Shown: positions 1 through 7,262 of the stretch, one piece after another
Layout of the letters: each line of letters starts with the position of its first letter
How positions within the stretch are numbered: the first letter of the stretch is position 1
NCBI GenBank assembly: GCA_903842985.1
Contig: CAIMOB010000041.1
Location: 1 to 39,896 of the forward strand
DNA length: 39,896 nucleotides
Direction of reading: 5' to 3'
Origin: an uncultured archaeon
Lineage (GTDB): Archaea; Nanobdellota; Nanobdellia; Woesearchaeales; CAIVOO01
Translations under genes and position numbers: made by a program
Notes under the pieces: model-generated
Seen by the model: only the letters and a program-made list of their open reading frames with translations
Told to the model about the DNA's origin: nothing
Database searches by the model: none

Positions 1-135
1 AACCCAACTGTTGTAAATGATTATAAAAAAGGCAAGCTTGATGCCTTGAATTTCTTGGTCGGGAAGGTTATGTGAAAGACAAAAGGAACTGCAAAACCTG
101 TGGAATTAAAAGAAATAATTAAAAAAATAATATAA
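1..135 (+). pseudogene. gatB: GatB C-terminal end, interrupted by in-frame TGA
   Basis: The 3' end of the gene for the B subunit of the Asp/Glu-tRNA amidotransferase GatCAB, which amidates mischarged Asp-tRNA(Asn) or Glu-tRNA(Gln). Frame 1 reads NPTVVNDYKKGK, then LDALNFLVGKVM, then a TGA at 73-75. This matches the end of the GatB tail domain, typically Asn-Pro...Val-x-Asp-Tyr-Lys-x-Gly-Lys...Phe-Leu-Val-Gly-x-Val-Met. The same frame continues after the TGA with KTKGTAKPVELKEII and stops at TAA 133-135, four bases before the convergent lipoprotein gene ends. The part after the TGA still looks like the normal family ending (Thr/Ser-Lys/Arg-Gly-x-Ala-x-Pro). So the last 21 or so residues are cut off by one stop codon. 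It could be a truncated but working protein, a decaying gene, or a sequence error. The family call is good from the motif; most of the gene lies outside the window. Confidence 0.75.
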
Positions 136-138
136 AAT

Positions 139-516
139 TTAAATGCAAACGCCGTCCTTGCATCCATTCGGACACTTGTGCACATCTGTCTGCGGTTTTC
201 CTGTTTCACTGCAGTAATATTCATTCACATAATCCTTGACGCAATTGTCTTCCTTTTCGTATTTAATTGCGAAGTCATTCACGCCATATATCTTTCCTTT
301 TACTGCATAATCTTTTCCGCCGTCAGAATCAGTGCACTTTTCATCGCCGACAGGCTTTGCTTCTGCCTGTGGAGCCGCTCCCGGCATGGCCTGTCCCACT
401 GATGGTGCTGGAGGTGTAGCTGGAGTTGATATTGGTGCCGCAGCCTCTGGCGCTTTTTTTGCACAGCCAACTAGCAGGATGGCTGCAACCAAAAACAAAA
501 CAATAAGTCTTTTCAT
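139..516 (-). CDS. Cys-rich surface lipoprotein
   Basis: A 125-residue predicted lipoprotein. Residues 1-17 form a signal peptide (Lys-Arg, then a hydrophobic core) ending in a lipobox Leu-Val-Gly-Cys with Cys18 as the lipidation site. Residues about 19-58 are Ala/Pro-rich, a typical flexible linker. The folded part is residues 60-125, with the motif CTDSDGGKDY and six cysteines (61, 92, 102, 115, 119, 124), so three disulphide bonds are likely outside the cell. No enzyme motif is seen and the function is unknown. An AGGTG ribosome-binding site lies about 6 bases before the ATG. It converges with the gatB tail and sits downstream of mre11, with a possible own promoter near 541-557. Confidence 0.8.
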   Translation of the reverse strand: MKRLIVLFLVAAILLVGCAKKAPEAAAPISTPATPPAPSVGQAMPGAAPQAEAKPVGDEKCTDSDGGKDYAVKGKIYGVNDFAIKYEKEDNCVKDYVNEYYCSETGKPQTDVHKCPNGCKDGVCI

Positions 517-552
517 AATCGCACCTCTTTGTGAATAATCTTTTTTAAAAGT

Positions 553-1761
553 TTATAAAGCTTTCTTTTTTATCTCTATGACTTTCAGGGCGTCCTCGAC
601 AACCCTCTTCTCGAAATCAGCTGCTTTTTCGTCTTCTTCCTTTTCCTTGTTCAATAAATGCATCAGTTCGTGTATCAGTTTTTTCTCATCCTGGCTTATC
701 TTTATCTGGTTGATGTTTTCCTCAATTAGTTTATGCTCGATTTCGTCTGAAGAGCCGACCTTTACTGCATGGAACTCCTTTGACTCAAGCCCGGATGTAT
801 TTTTCATTATAAAATAAGCACCTTTTGCATAAATCCTTTCGTAAATCTGCCTGAAATCAATGTCTGATATTGTTCCTTCCTTGAGTTTTCCGGAAAGCCT
901 GATTGTTACAATTGTATTGAAGAATTCCTTATGCTTCATGTCTTCAAAAATCTCCTGCTCAACTTCCTGCGGGCTTTTTAAGTTGCAGTTTATCTTCATT
1001 GAAAGAACATTGCTGACCTGAATAGGCTGCCATTCTGCCTTGCTGTTTTCAACTATGAAAAATCCGCCGTTTCCAAATTTCTCGAGCTCCTTAAAATTTG
1101 CCGGGAACAGTGCACCAGGATAAGTTATCAGGCCATAACCCTTTTCATTTGCCTGAATTACATCGTGGACATGCCCGCCAGCATAGTAATTAAAATTTTT
1201 TGGCAGATATGAAAGCGGCGCAGAATCCATTTTATCAAGCCCTTCGGGCTTGAGCTCTGACAATGCAGTGTGGAACATGAATATTTTGTAGCCAGGCTCC
1301 TGCTCAAGGTTTGCCTTTTCAAGATTTTCATAATAATTCCTTTCAAGCATCCCTTTCTTGCCAACCATCCCTGTTATTTTTGCACCTGTTTTTTTGTCAA
1401 TTGTGAAATTTAATTTCAGCCTGTTGTTTTCAACGCTTCCCTTTACAACATTTATCAGCAGGCCTGCATGCTCAAGAACATCAATTATTGTCCTGCCTGA
1501 TGGTGAAAAATCGTGGCTTCCTGCAATTGCATAAGCCTGAATTCCTCTGTCTTTAAGCTCCCTCAGCTTCTTGACAGCAACCTTAAGATTATCTATGCCA
1601 GGCAAAGATGTGTTAAAAAGGTCTCCTGTTATAAGCACAAAATCGAGATTTTTTTCTATTGTAGTATCTATTGCCTTTTCAAATGCTTTAGCAGCCATAA
1701 AGCTCAATCTAGGCTCTCTCCAGCCACCTATGTGGCAGTCCCCCAGATGCGCGAATTTCAT
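553..1761 (-). CDS. mre11: Mre11/SbcD-type DNA repair nuclease
   Basis: A 402-residue calcineurin-like metallophosphoesterase, the nuclease subunit of the Mre11-Rad50 break-repair complex. Metal-binding motifs seen in order: Asp8-x-His10, GDLFN with Asp47 and Asn50, GSHD with His83-Asp84, His163 (FMFHTALSE), and GGHVH with His196 and His198. The C-terminal third is Lys/Glu-rich and helical, as expected for the Rad50-binding region. In many archaea mre11 sits next to rad50, herA and nurA. Here herA is on the same strand about 1.1 kb upstream, but two unrelated small genes lie between them and neither rad50 nor nurA is in the window. The start is a clear ATG. Confidence 0.93.
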   Translation of the reverse strand: MKFAHLGDCHIGGWREPRLSFMAAKAFEKAIDTTIEKNLDFVLITGDLFNTSLPGIDNLKVAVKKLRELKDRGIQAYAIAGSHDFSPSGRTIIDVLEHAGLLINVVKGSVENNRLKLNFTIDKKTGAKITGMVGKKGMLERNYYENLEKANLEQEPGYKIFMFHTALSELKPEGLDKMDSAPLSYLPKNFNYYAGGHVHDVIQANEKGYGLITYPGALFPANFKELEKFGNGGFFIVENSKAEWQPIQVSNVLSMKINCNLKSPQEVEQEIFEDMKHKEFFNTIVTIRLSGKLKEGTISDIDFRQIYERIYAKGAYFIMKNTSGLESKEFHAVKVGSSDEIEHKLIEENINQIKISQDEKKLIHELMHLLNKEKEEDEKAADFEKRVVEDALKVIEIKKKAL

Positions 1762-1866
1762 GCTTTTAGAGGGTTTAAACAGGTATTTAATTGTTTCTTT
1801 TACTACTTATTGGGGGTAAAAATAGAAAGATTTATAAATAGCAGTATACTAACAACTCTGGTTAAA

Positions 1867-2307
1867 ATGATAAATCCATCACAAACATCAGGTCTTTATG
1901 AAAGGCTTATTGAGATAGGAGCAAATATTCGTAATCTCGATACAGTGGTTGGTCCGATGGTTCGTGCGCAAATGCATTCTGATAAAAAACTTGTGATGGG
2001 CGGCTATGAAACATTAGAGCGTACTATAGAAAATTATCATTCGCGCAGTATTTTTAACCCAGAAAGAAAGCTGATACGCACCCACATTGGTGATCTGTAT
2101 GAAACAATTAATGAGCTAGCAATTCAGTATGTGCTGGAACAATTCCACAATGGAAGAGATATTGCAGCAATGGGTGAAAAGAAAAAAAGCAAACTTGCAA
2201 ACGAGTATATTAAAAAAAATCCTGAAAAATTCCCTTTTGCTGAAGAAATGAAAAAAGCGAAAAAAAAGGTAGGACGGATTAAATTTTTCTCATTAAGCTG
2301 CGATTAA
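1867..2307 (+). CDS. hypothetical protein, 146 aa
   Basis: I do not recognise this protein. The ATG at 1867 is chosen over an open frame that extends back to 1513 because the extension lies antisense to mre11 and a TATA box (TTTATAAATA, 1831-1840) sits about 30 bases before this ATG. The product is mostly helical and charged, with a Lys-rich tail (Lys-Lys-Ala-Lys-Lys-Lys) and no membrane segment. It uses CGT and CGC arginine codons repeatedly, unlike nearby genes that prefer AGA/AGG, which hints at separate ancestry. Its stop overlaps the end of the convergent gene by 15 bases. Confidence 0.7.
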   Translation: MINPSQTSGLYERLIEIGANIRNLDTVVGPMVRAQMHSDKKLVMGGYETLERTIENYHSRSIFNPERKLIRTHIGDLYETINELAIQYVLEQFHNGRDIAAMGEKKKSKLANEYIKKNPEKFPFAEEMKKAKKKVGRIKFFSLSCD

Positions 2308-2823
2308 TTGGCGGGTATTTTTAACAAAATTTATATTTTTATTAATTTCATTGGATACTTTTCCTTTAAGCTTTTCTAAATTGCTAATGACTGTATCGAT
2401 GTTAAGTATTGCATTTATATTTTTAAGAAGCTCAGGTTTTTTCCCAAACAATCCTGACTTCGCAATCCTTCTCTTTATTTCATCAAGCTTAGCGACTAGA
2501 CTGTCCATTCTTTGTATAATTATGCCTGTAACTGGCTGCCAGCGCAGGTTGTCCTCCTGCAAATATACAAGCCCTGTTAAAATTCCTTCGCGGTTTTTTT
2601 CTGTCTCTTTTGCAAATCCAAATCTTTTACATCTTAAATACTCGGGTAATAAGACATTTATTTTGTTTTTAGACTTTTCGATGCTTGACAATCTCTTCTC
2701 TTCGTCAAATTTAGAAACACTGTCAGAGATTTCTAAAAATTCTTTTTTAATCTCAAATAGATTATGTGAAATTGCATTGATTTCATTTTTCTCTTCTTCT
2801 GTCAATTCGTCAATTTTAGACAT
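2293..2823 (-). CDS. hypothetical helical/coiled-coil protein
   Basis: A 176-residue protein I do not recognise. Residues 1-55 are rich in Glu and Lys with regular hydrophobic spacing (coiled coil likely), and a second helical stretch spans about 100-170. There are no cysteine pairs, nucleotide-binding motifs or membrane helices. It lies on the same strand between herA and mre11, starting 35 bases after the herA stop, so it could be cotranscribed with herA. A link to DNA-end processing is only inference from position. It overlaps the 146-aa gene tail to tail. Confidence 0.65.
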   Translation of the reverse strand: MSKIDELTEEEKNEINAISHNLFEIKKEFLEISDSVSKFDEEKRLSSIEKSKNKINVLLPEYLRCKRFGFAKETEKNREGILTGLVYLQEDNLRWQPVTGIIIQRMDSLVAKLDEIKRRIAKSGLFGKKPELLKNINAILNIDTVISNLEKLKGKVSNEINKNINFVKNTRQLIAA

Positions 2824-2858
2824 AACTCAAGAGTTATGCTTTTTCTATTTAAAACTTT

Positions 2859-4355
2859 CTAAAGAAGCTGCACGCCGAGATATTGCTTCTGATATGAGAC
2901 GACTTTCTTTTCGGGATTCAGCCCGAACAGCGGAATCTTAATCGGCATTGCGAATCTCGCGAAGTTTGATGTTATTATTGCTTCGCCCTTGTCAAGCGAA
3001 GCTATGTTCCTATTGTCTTCTGAAAGGTCCTGCGCAGCGCTTTCAATCACTGCCTGCCTTTCAGGCCCCATCTCAATTCCAAGAATTACTTTTGTGTTCA
3101 TGTTTGCCAGAATTTCGCGCGGAATCAGTGAAGGAAGCTGTGTTATTGCTGTCAGCCCGACATTGAATTTCCTTCCCTCTCTTGCAATTGTTTCAAATAT
3201 GTTTGTTCCTTTTTCCAGCACGGCTTTTCCAAGGACCCTCGGCGCTTCCTCCAGAATAATTGAGATGACTGGCTTTTCTGTCCTTCCCTCAAGCCTGTGA
3301 TTTTTGTATCTTCTGAACACCTCATTTGCAATCAGGCTTCCGACAAGAAGCTCGACATTGCCTGCGATTGTCGATGTGTCTATAATTACTGTCTTTGCTT
3401 CTTCAAGTTCATTGACTATGTCTTTTACTGTTGTCTGGCCTGCCTGCAGGTCAAATATTCCTGAGCAGTAAATTGTGGTGTCTTTTCTCTGCAGGTCAAG
3501 AAGGGACATTATCCTTCTTCTGACAACGCTTAATGTTCCTGGCATGAAATTCTCAATCTCCTTCTCCAAAACAATCGCTTCAATCCACCCGGATTCAAAT
3601 TTCTTATAATAAGTGTAAAGCGCCTCAAGCTGCGCATCAGACCAGTTTATTATTCCTGAAAAGTGCATCGGCTTTACTGACTTCAGGTTGAACTTCAGCG
3701 TCTTTGTGCCCGGCTCCGGATTCTTTGAATAATAAACAACCTTCTCTTTCTTCGGATGGTTCTTAAGGCCGAATGATTTCCTGCCGAAATACTCATCGTG
3801 CGGGTCAAGCACAAGAATTCCTGCATAGGCATTGTCAAGCACATTCCAGAGCATTGTCTTTACAAGATTGGACTTGCCCCTGCCTGTTGTTGCAGCAATC
3901 AGGATGTGATGCTGGAAAACCTTCCTGCCGTCAAGATAAATCGGAACATCTATTACTTCAGAGCCGGAGCGCAGATTTCCGAAGAAAAGCGGATTCTCAG
4001 GCGGAGTTATGAAAGACAAGTCCTCCTTTGTTATTTTTCTGACATTTGAAAAGAAATCAGGAAGGTTCTTGCAGATTGCCGCTTCGTCCTTCTTTATTGT
4101 GATGAGGCTTTTGACATTTGCAAGCACATAATTTCTCAGATTAGAAGAGATGAATTCCATGTCTGTGTTCTCCTCCAGATTCATCCCTGAAATAAGCTCG
4201 AGGTTCTGCTGTGATATCTGGCTGCCGTAAATCAGGTCAAAAACCTGCAGGAGATATTTTGCATCCTCATTTTCAACTACAAGAAGTTCGCCTATCTCGA
4301 TTCTTTCACCGGCCTTCTGCCTGATAAGAATCTCGCCAAATCTCCCGCTTATCAA
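2859..4355 (-). CDS. herA: HerA-type DNA translocase (TTG start)
   Basis: A 498-residue HerA/FtsK-family hexameric ATPase. In archaea HerA pumps DNA during end resection together with NurA and Mre11-Rad50. The N-terminal HAS-type barrel begins with SGRFGEI; Walker A is ATTGRGKS at about 155-162; HDEYF follows near 186-190; and a Walker B-like strand with paired acids ([10 protein letters not shown]) lies near 365. No ATG is found upstream in frame before a TAA, so the start is TTG at 4353-4355. A TATA-like TTTAAATAATT lies about 20-25 bases before it, so the message is probably leaderless. Residues Val-Lys-Gly-Gln before the TTG have no other usual start codon. Confidence 0.9.
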   Translation of the reverse strand: MISGRFGEILIRQKAGERIEIGELLVVENEDAKYLLQVFDLIYGSQISQQNLELISGMNLEENTDMEFISSNLRNYVLANVKSLITIKKDEAAICKNLPDFFSNVRKITKEDLSFITPPENPLFFGNLRSGSEVIDVPIYLDGRKVFQHHILIAATTGRGKSNLVKTMLWNVLDNAYAGILVLDPHDEYFGRKSFGLKNHPKKEKVVYYSKNPEPGTKTLKFNLKSVKPMHFSGIINWSDAQLEALYTYYKKFESGWIEAIVLEKEIENFMPGTLSVVRRRIMSLLDLQRKDTTIYCSGIFDLQAGQTTVKDIVNELEEAKTVIIDTSTIAGNVELLVGSLIANEVFRRYKNHRLEGRTEKPVISIILEEAPRVLGKAVLEKGTNIFETIAREGRKFNVGLTAITQLPSLIPREILANMNTKVILGIEMGPERQAVIESAAQDLSEDNRNIASLDKGEAIITSNFARFAMPIKIPLFGLNPEKKVVSYQKQYLGVQLL

Positions 4356-4435
4356 CTGCCCTTTGACAGAAATTATTTAAACCACCTCATCAAATTTTAT
4401 CTATTGCTAATTAATAAATATTTCGGTGTTTAAAA

Positions 4436-5371
4436 ATGCAGATAAAAGCCATTCCAGAGGACTTTGTTGTAAAAGAGATTATTGATTTAAAAATAAATGG
4501 CGGCAATTATTCATATTATACTCTTAAAAAGAGGGATTATACAACAATAAAGGCAATTTCTTTTATTGCTGAAAAGCTAGATGCCAATGTCAAAGACATT
4601 GGTTTTGCAGGAAACAAGGACAAAACGGCTGTGACAGAGCAGGCAATTTCAATATTTAAGGGCCCGGCGAAGGATTTCAACTTCAGGGATATTGAGCTTA
4701 AATTCCTGGGAAAAGGAAAAGAAAGGATAAATTTGGGGGCTAATAAAGGCAATTGTTTTGAAATTATTGTAAGAAACATAGAAAATAAACCTAAAAATAA
4801 AAAAGCCATAATAAACTATTTTGACGAGCAGAGATTTTCAAAAAACAATGCTGAAGTCGGGAAGGCAATTGTCAAATGCGACTTTAAAACTGCCTGCGAT
4901 TTATTGAATGATGAGAAAGAGGTTGCTGATTACCTCAAAATCAAGCCAGGCGATTTTGTGGGCGCATTGAGAAGGTTGAACAAAAGAATTCTGCGCCTTT
5001 TTGTTCACGCCTATCAGTCATACATCTGGAACAAGACTGCTGAAGAGTATCTGAAAAAAAATAAAGCAACAAAAATAAAAATACCCATTGCGGGATTTGG
5101 CACAGTGCTTGAAGGAGAAATTGGAGATATCATAAAAAATATTCTTGAAGAAGAAAAAATAAGTTTAAGAAATTTTATAATTAGGCAGGTTCCCGATATT
5201 TCAAGCGAAGGTAATGAAAGGGACTTGATCGCCGAAATCAGCAAGCTGGAGATTGGAGCGCTTGAAGCTGACGAACTGGATGCCGGAAATAAGAAAATAA
5301 AATTAAAGTTTTTTCTGCAGAAAGGAAGCTACGCAACAATGGCAGTCAGGCAGATTTTCCAAGAGCCTTGA
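4436..5371 (+). CDS. truD: tRNA pseudouridine synthase TruD
   Basis: A 311-residue TruD/Pus7-family enzyme that makes pseudouridine at position 13 of tRNA. The signature GFAGNKDKTAVTEQ is at 57-70, with Asp62 as the expected catalytic residue. The N-terminal EDFVVKEI matches the family start. NAEVGKAI and the inserted TRUD domain follow. It is shorter than many archaeal members (often near 400), mainly by compact loops. It converges with adk and overlaps it by 26 bases. It starts divergently from herA, with a short intergenic promoter region at 4356-4435. Confidence 0.93.
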   Translation: MQIKAIPEDFVVKEIIDLKINGGNYSYYTLKKRDYTTIKAISFIAEKLDANVKDIGFAGNKDKTAVTEQAISIFKGPAKDFNFRDIELKFLGKGKERINLGANKGNCFEIIVRNIENKPKNKKAIINYFDEQRFSKNNAEVGKAIVKCDFKTACDLLNDEKEVADYLKIKPGDFVGALRRLNKRILRLFVHAYQSYIWNKTAEEYLKKNKATKIKIPIAGFGTVLEGEIGDIIKNILEEEKISLRNFIIRQVPDISSEGNERDLIAEISKLEIGALEADELDAGNKKIKLKFFLQKGSYATMAVRQIFQEP

Positions 5372-5981
5372 GCACATTTTTGTGCACTTCATCTATTGAT
5401 TTGCTTCCGTCAATCTTTATCAAAATTCCTTTATTTGAATAGAAATTAACAACAGGCTTTGTCTGTTCGTTGTAAATCTTAAGCCTGTTCTTTATTGTTT
5501 CTGGTTTATCATCATTCCTTATGTAAAGGTCTTTCCCGCATTTGTCGCATACTCCTTCTTTCTTTGGCGGATTTGTTATCAGGTTATACACTGCCCCGCA
5601 ATTGCTGCACGACCTTCTATTTGAAAGTCTTTTAATTATCAAATCATCTGGAACATCAAGATAAATTGCCTTGTCTATCTTCATTAGCTTATCAAGCTCA
5701 TTGGCCTGCTCCAAATACCTTGGAAAGCCGTCAAGCAATAATCCTTTTTTGCAGTCTGGCTTTGAAATCCTTTCCTTAAAAATAGTCATGGCAAGTTCAT
5801 CCGGAACTAATTCTCCCTTATCAATATACGCGCTTACCATCCTCCCAATCTCAGTCTTCTCCCTTTCAATGCTTCTCAGAATATCACCCATAGAAATCTG
5901 AGGAACCTTAAGCGTTTTCGCCAGAAGCTCTGCTTCTGAGCCTTTTCCGCTTCCAGGCTTTCCCAATAAAACTAGCTTCAT
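5346..5981 (-). CDS. adk: adenylate kinase with zinc lid
   Basis: A 211-residue adenylate kinase (ATP + AMP to 2 ADP). The P-loop GKPGSGKG is at 7-14, the AMP-site segment DGFPR at 84-88, and the LID domain carries Cys125, Cys128, Cys145 and Cys148 for a structural zinc. This is the bacterial-type Adk fold rather than the short archaeal trimeric AdkA or the Fap7-like type. The start ATG overlaps the stop of the upstream coiled-coil gene by 4 bases (ATGA), so the two are probably translationally coupled. Confidence 0.95.
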   Translation of the reverse strand: MKLVLLGKPGSGKGSEAELLAKTLKVPQISMGDILRSIEREKTEIGRMVSAYIDKGELVPDELAMTIFKERISKPDCKKGLLLDGFPRYLEQANELDKLMKIDKAIYLDVPDDLIIKRLSNRRSCSNCGAVYNLITNPPKKEGVCDKCGKDLYIRNDDKPETIKNRLKIYNEQTKPVVNFYSNKGILIKIDGSKSIDEVHKNVLKALGKSA

Positions 5982-6424
5982 CCGAAATATGCCTCTTCCT
6001 CTTTTTTCAGCTGCCTTGTCCAGGCATCCTTCATTTTTGACAGCGCTTCCTCAATTTTTTCCTTCAGCAAAAGCCACTCAGCCAGCGACTTGCTGATGAA
6101 ATCAGCATCTTTTTTATCATCTTCATTTACGCTTATTTCCTCTGACAACCTTATCAGATACATCAATCTCTTGTAAAAATCAAAAATTGCCTTTCTCTCA
6201 TTTTCTGAAATAAAATTAGACTCGTACATTGTTGAGGGCTTTTCAGGCTGGAGAATTTCATCAAATATTTCGGTAAAACCCATGAGCTTTTCAGTTATCT
6301 TTCTTCTTATGCTTCTAAGCAAGAATTCCTTCTGCTCTATTGCAGATATTTCAAACTCGCTGTCCAGCTTTTCAAAGTCAGGCAGGTTCAGCTTCTTTTT
6401 CAGTTGGTTGTATTCATCTTTCAT
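5978..6424 (-). CDS. hypothetical coiled-coil protein coupled to adk
   Basis: A 148-residue charged, mostly helical protein with no recognised domain. It begins MKDEYNQLKKKLN. The ATG at 6422-6424 is chosen because an extension upstream would read through the tRNA-Thr gene. It sits only 7 bases after the tRNA 3' end and 4 bases overlap adk, so tRNA, this gene and adk probably form one transcript; cutting the tRNA at its 3' end would release a nearly leaderless message. The function is unknown. Confidence 0.75.
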   Translation of the reverse strand: MKDEYNQLKKKLNLPDFEKLDSEFEISAIEQKEFLLRSIRRKITEKLMGFTEIFDEILQPEKPSTMYESNFISENERKAIFDFYKRLMYLIRLSEEISVNEDDKKDADFISKSLAEWLLLKEKIEEALSKMKDAWTRQLKKEEEAYFG

Positions 6425-6431
6425 TTTCAAA

Positions 6432-6516
6432 AGCCCCCGGTGGGAGTCGCACCCACGATCTGCTGATTTCTTTCTTTGGTACAAGTCAGCCGCTATAGCT
6501 ACTAAGCCACGGGGGC
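6432..6516 (-). tRNA. tRNA-Thr (TGT) with 12-nt intron
   Basis: The complement folds as a tRNA: acceptor GCCCCCG/CGGGGGC, D-arm with A14, G15 and A21, anticodon stem GCTGA/TCAGC, T-stem GTGGG/CCCAC, discriminator T73 and no encoded CCA. The anticodon loop is 19 nt instead of 7. Removing CCAAAGAAAGAA at 6468-6479 leaves CTTGTAA with anticodon TGT (bases 6481-6483), matching codon ACA. T73 with G1-C72 and C2-G71 fits archaeal tRNA-Thr identity. Odd points: position 19 reads C instead of G and position 55 reads G instead of T, so the D-loop/T-loop contact is not standard. A TATA-like ATTTAAAT lies upstream near 6540. Confidence 0.88.
6468..6479 (-). other. canonical-position tRNA-Thr intron
   Basis: The 12-base insert CCAAAGAAAGAA lies between tRNA positions 37 and 38, the usual archaeal site. 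Flanks give a relaxed bulge-helix-bulge: CTT of the loop pairs with AAG inside the intron, with three-base bulges TAC and AAA at the two cut sites. Confidence 0.75.
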
Positions 6517-6553
6517 ATGTTTAAATGGAAAAAGAAGGCATTTAAATAACTTT

Positions 6554-7132
6554 CTACAATCCTCTTACAGGCCTGAATATCTCTGATTCTGGAAGGAATC
6601 CTTTCAGTTCCAGGAACTGTTTTACATGCCCCTGCAACCTGTAAATATCCTCTCTGTACTTGTCTTCGTGCTCTTTTATTTCTTTTCTGTAAATCCTCTT
6701 TTTGAACAAATCTGAAAACATCTTCAACGGGCCCTTTAATTCTTTGCCAGGCAGCAATTCAATGTATGCATTAAGCATCACTTCAACCTCGCCCTTCTGC
6801 GCCTTGACCTTCTGGCCCTTGTACATTATCTCGACATCCTTCATGCCCAGAACATGGTAATCAACATTAAGAAAATATTTAAAATATTTGCTGCCGTGCG
6901 GCTCCCTGTTTGTCCTCCACCAAACCCAAATCTCCCTGCCTGATGTCTGGCCATGTTTCTCCAAATAAAATTCTTCCATGTATTCGTCTTTTTTGTCGCT
7001 TGCGAAACCCTCTGCAATAAGCCAGTCCCTAATCAGCTTGTAAAGCTCCTTCATATCATATACTTCTTCATACTTTACGCTCAGGCAGGCATCTGATTGC
7101 GCCCCTGTTATCGGGATTATATTCTCAGGCAT
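6554..7132 (-). CDS. conserved-looking hypothetical protein
   Basis: A 192-residue soluble protein I cannot assign to a named family. Residues about 27-140 alternate strands and helices, with Trp-rich IWVWWRT near 69-75, and the C-terminal part is a charged helix (KEIKEHEDKYREDIYR) ending FRPVRGL. There are no cysteines suited to metal binding and no nucleotide-binding loop. An inner ATG (MKELYKL, residue 27) is a possible later start. The first ATG has a TATA-like element about 25 bases upstream (TTTATAAATG, 7155-7164), which favours the longer form and a leaderless message. Confidence 0.7.
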   Translation of the reverse strand: MPENIIPITGAQSDACLSVKYEEVYDMKELYKLIRDWLIAEGFASDKKDEYMEEFYLEKHGQTSGREIWVWWRTNREPHGSKYFKYFLNVDYHVLGMKDVEIMYKGQKVKAQKGEVEVMLNAYIELLPGKELKGPLKMFSDLFKKRIYRKEIKEHEDKYREDIYRLQGHVKQFLELKGFLPESEIFRPVRGL

Positions 7133-7262
7133 TGTATTTTATAACTAATTTTTGTTTATAAATGTTTCCTTCGATTTTGAATCCCGCACGCTTTTTAGAA
7201 TACGTTTCCAGCTTTGCTGGAAACTAACATGTTATGACACTTGTAAAATTGTCTTTATCCGA
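7133..7262. other. intergenic stretch with a perfect hairpin
   Basis: This 130-base gap holds a promoter for the gene on its left and the hairpin listed separately. No tRNA, small gene or terminator-like T-run was recognised in the rest. Confidence 0.5.
7204..7224. repeat. 9-bp perfect hairpin, possible REP-like element
   Basis: GTTTCCAGC and its exact complement GCTGGAAAC are separated by TTT. The hairpin follows the string CTTTTTAGAATAC. A very similar layout (ATTTTTAGGATGC, then a perfect 10-bp hairpin with a 3-base loop) occurs at 21901-21932. This suggests a dispersed palindromic element rather than a terminator. Confidence 0.6.

Noticed and set aside
73-75. TGA read as selenocysteine or reassigned codon in gatB
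   Set aside because: TGA terminates several genes here (for example rpl3 and truD), no SECIS-like hairpin was seen nearby, and Sec in GatB is not known.
1513-1866. Upstream extension of the 146-aa gene
   Set aside because: It lies antisense to mre11, while a TATA box and ATG at 1867 give a better start.
4355-4436. SD GAGGTGG before herA
   Set aside because: It lies about 27 bases upstream of the start, too far for a ribosome-binding site; the TATA position fits a leaderless message.
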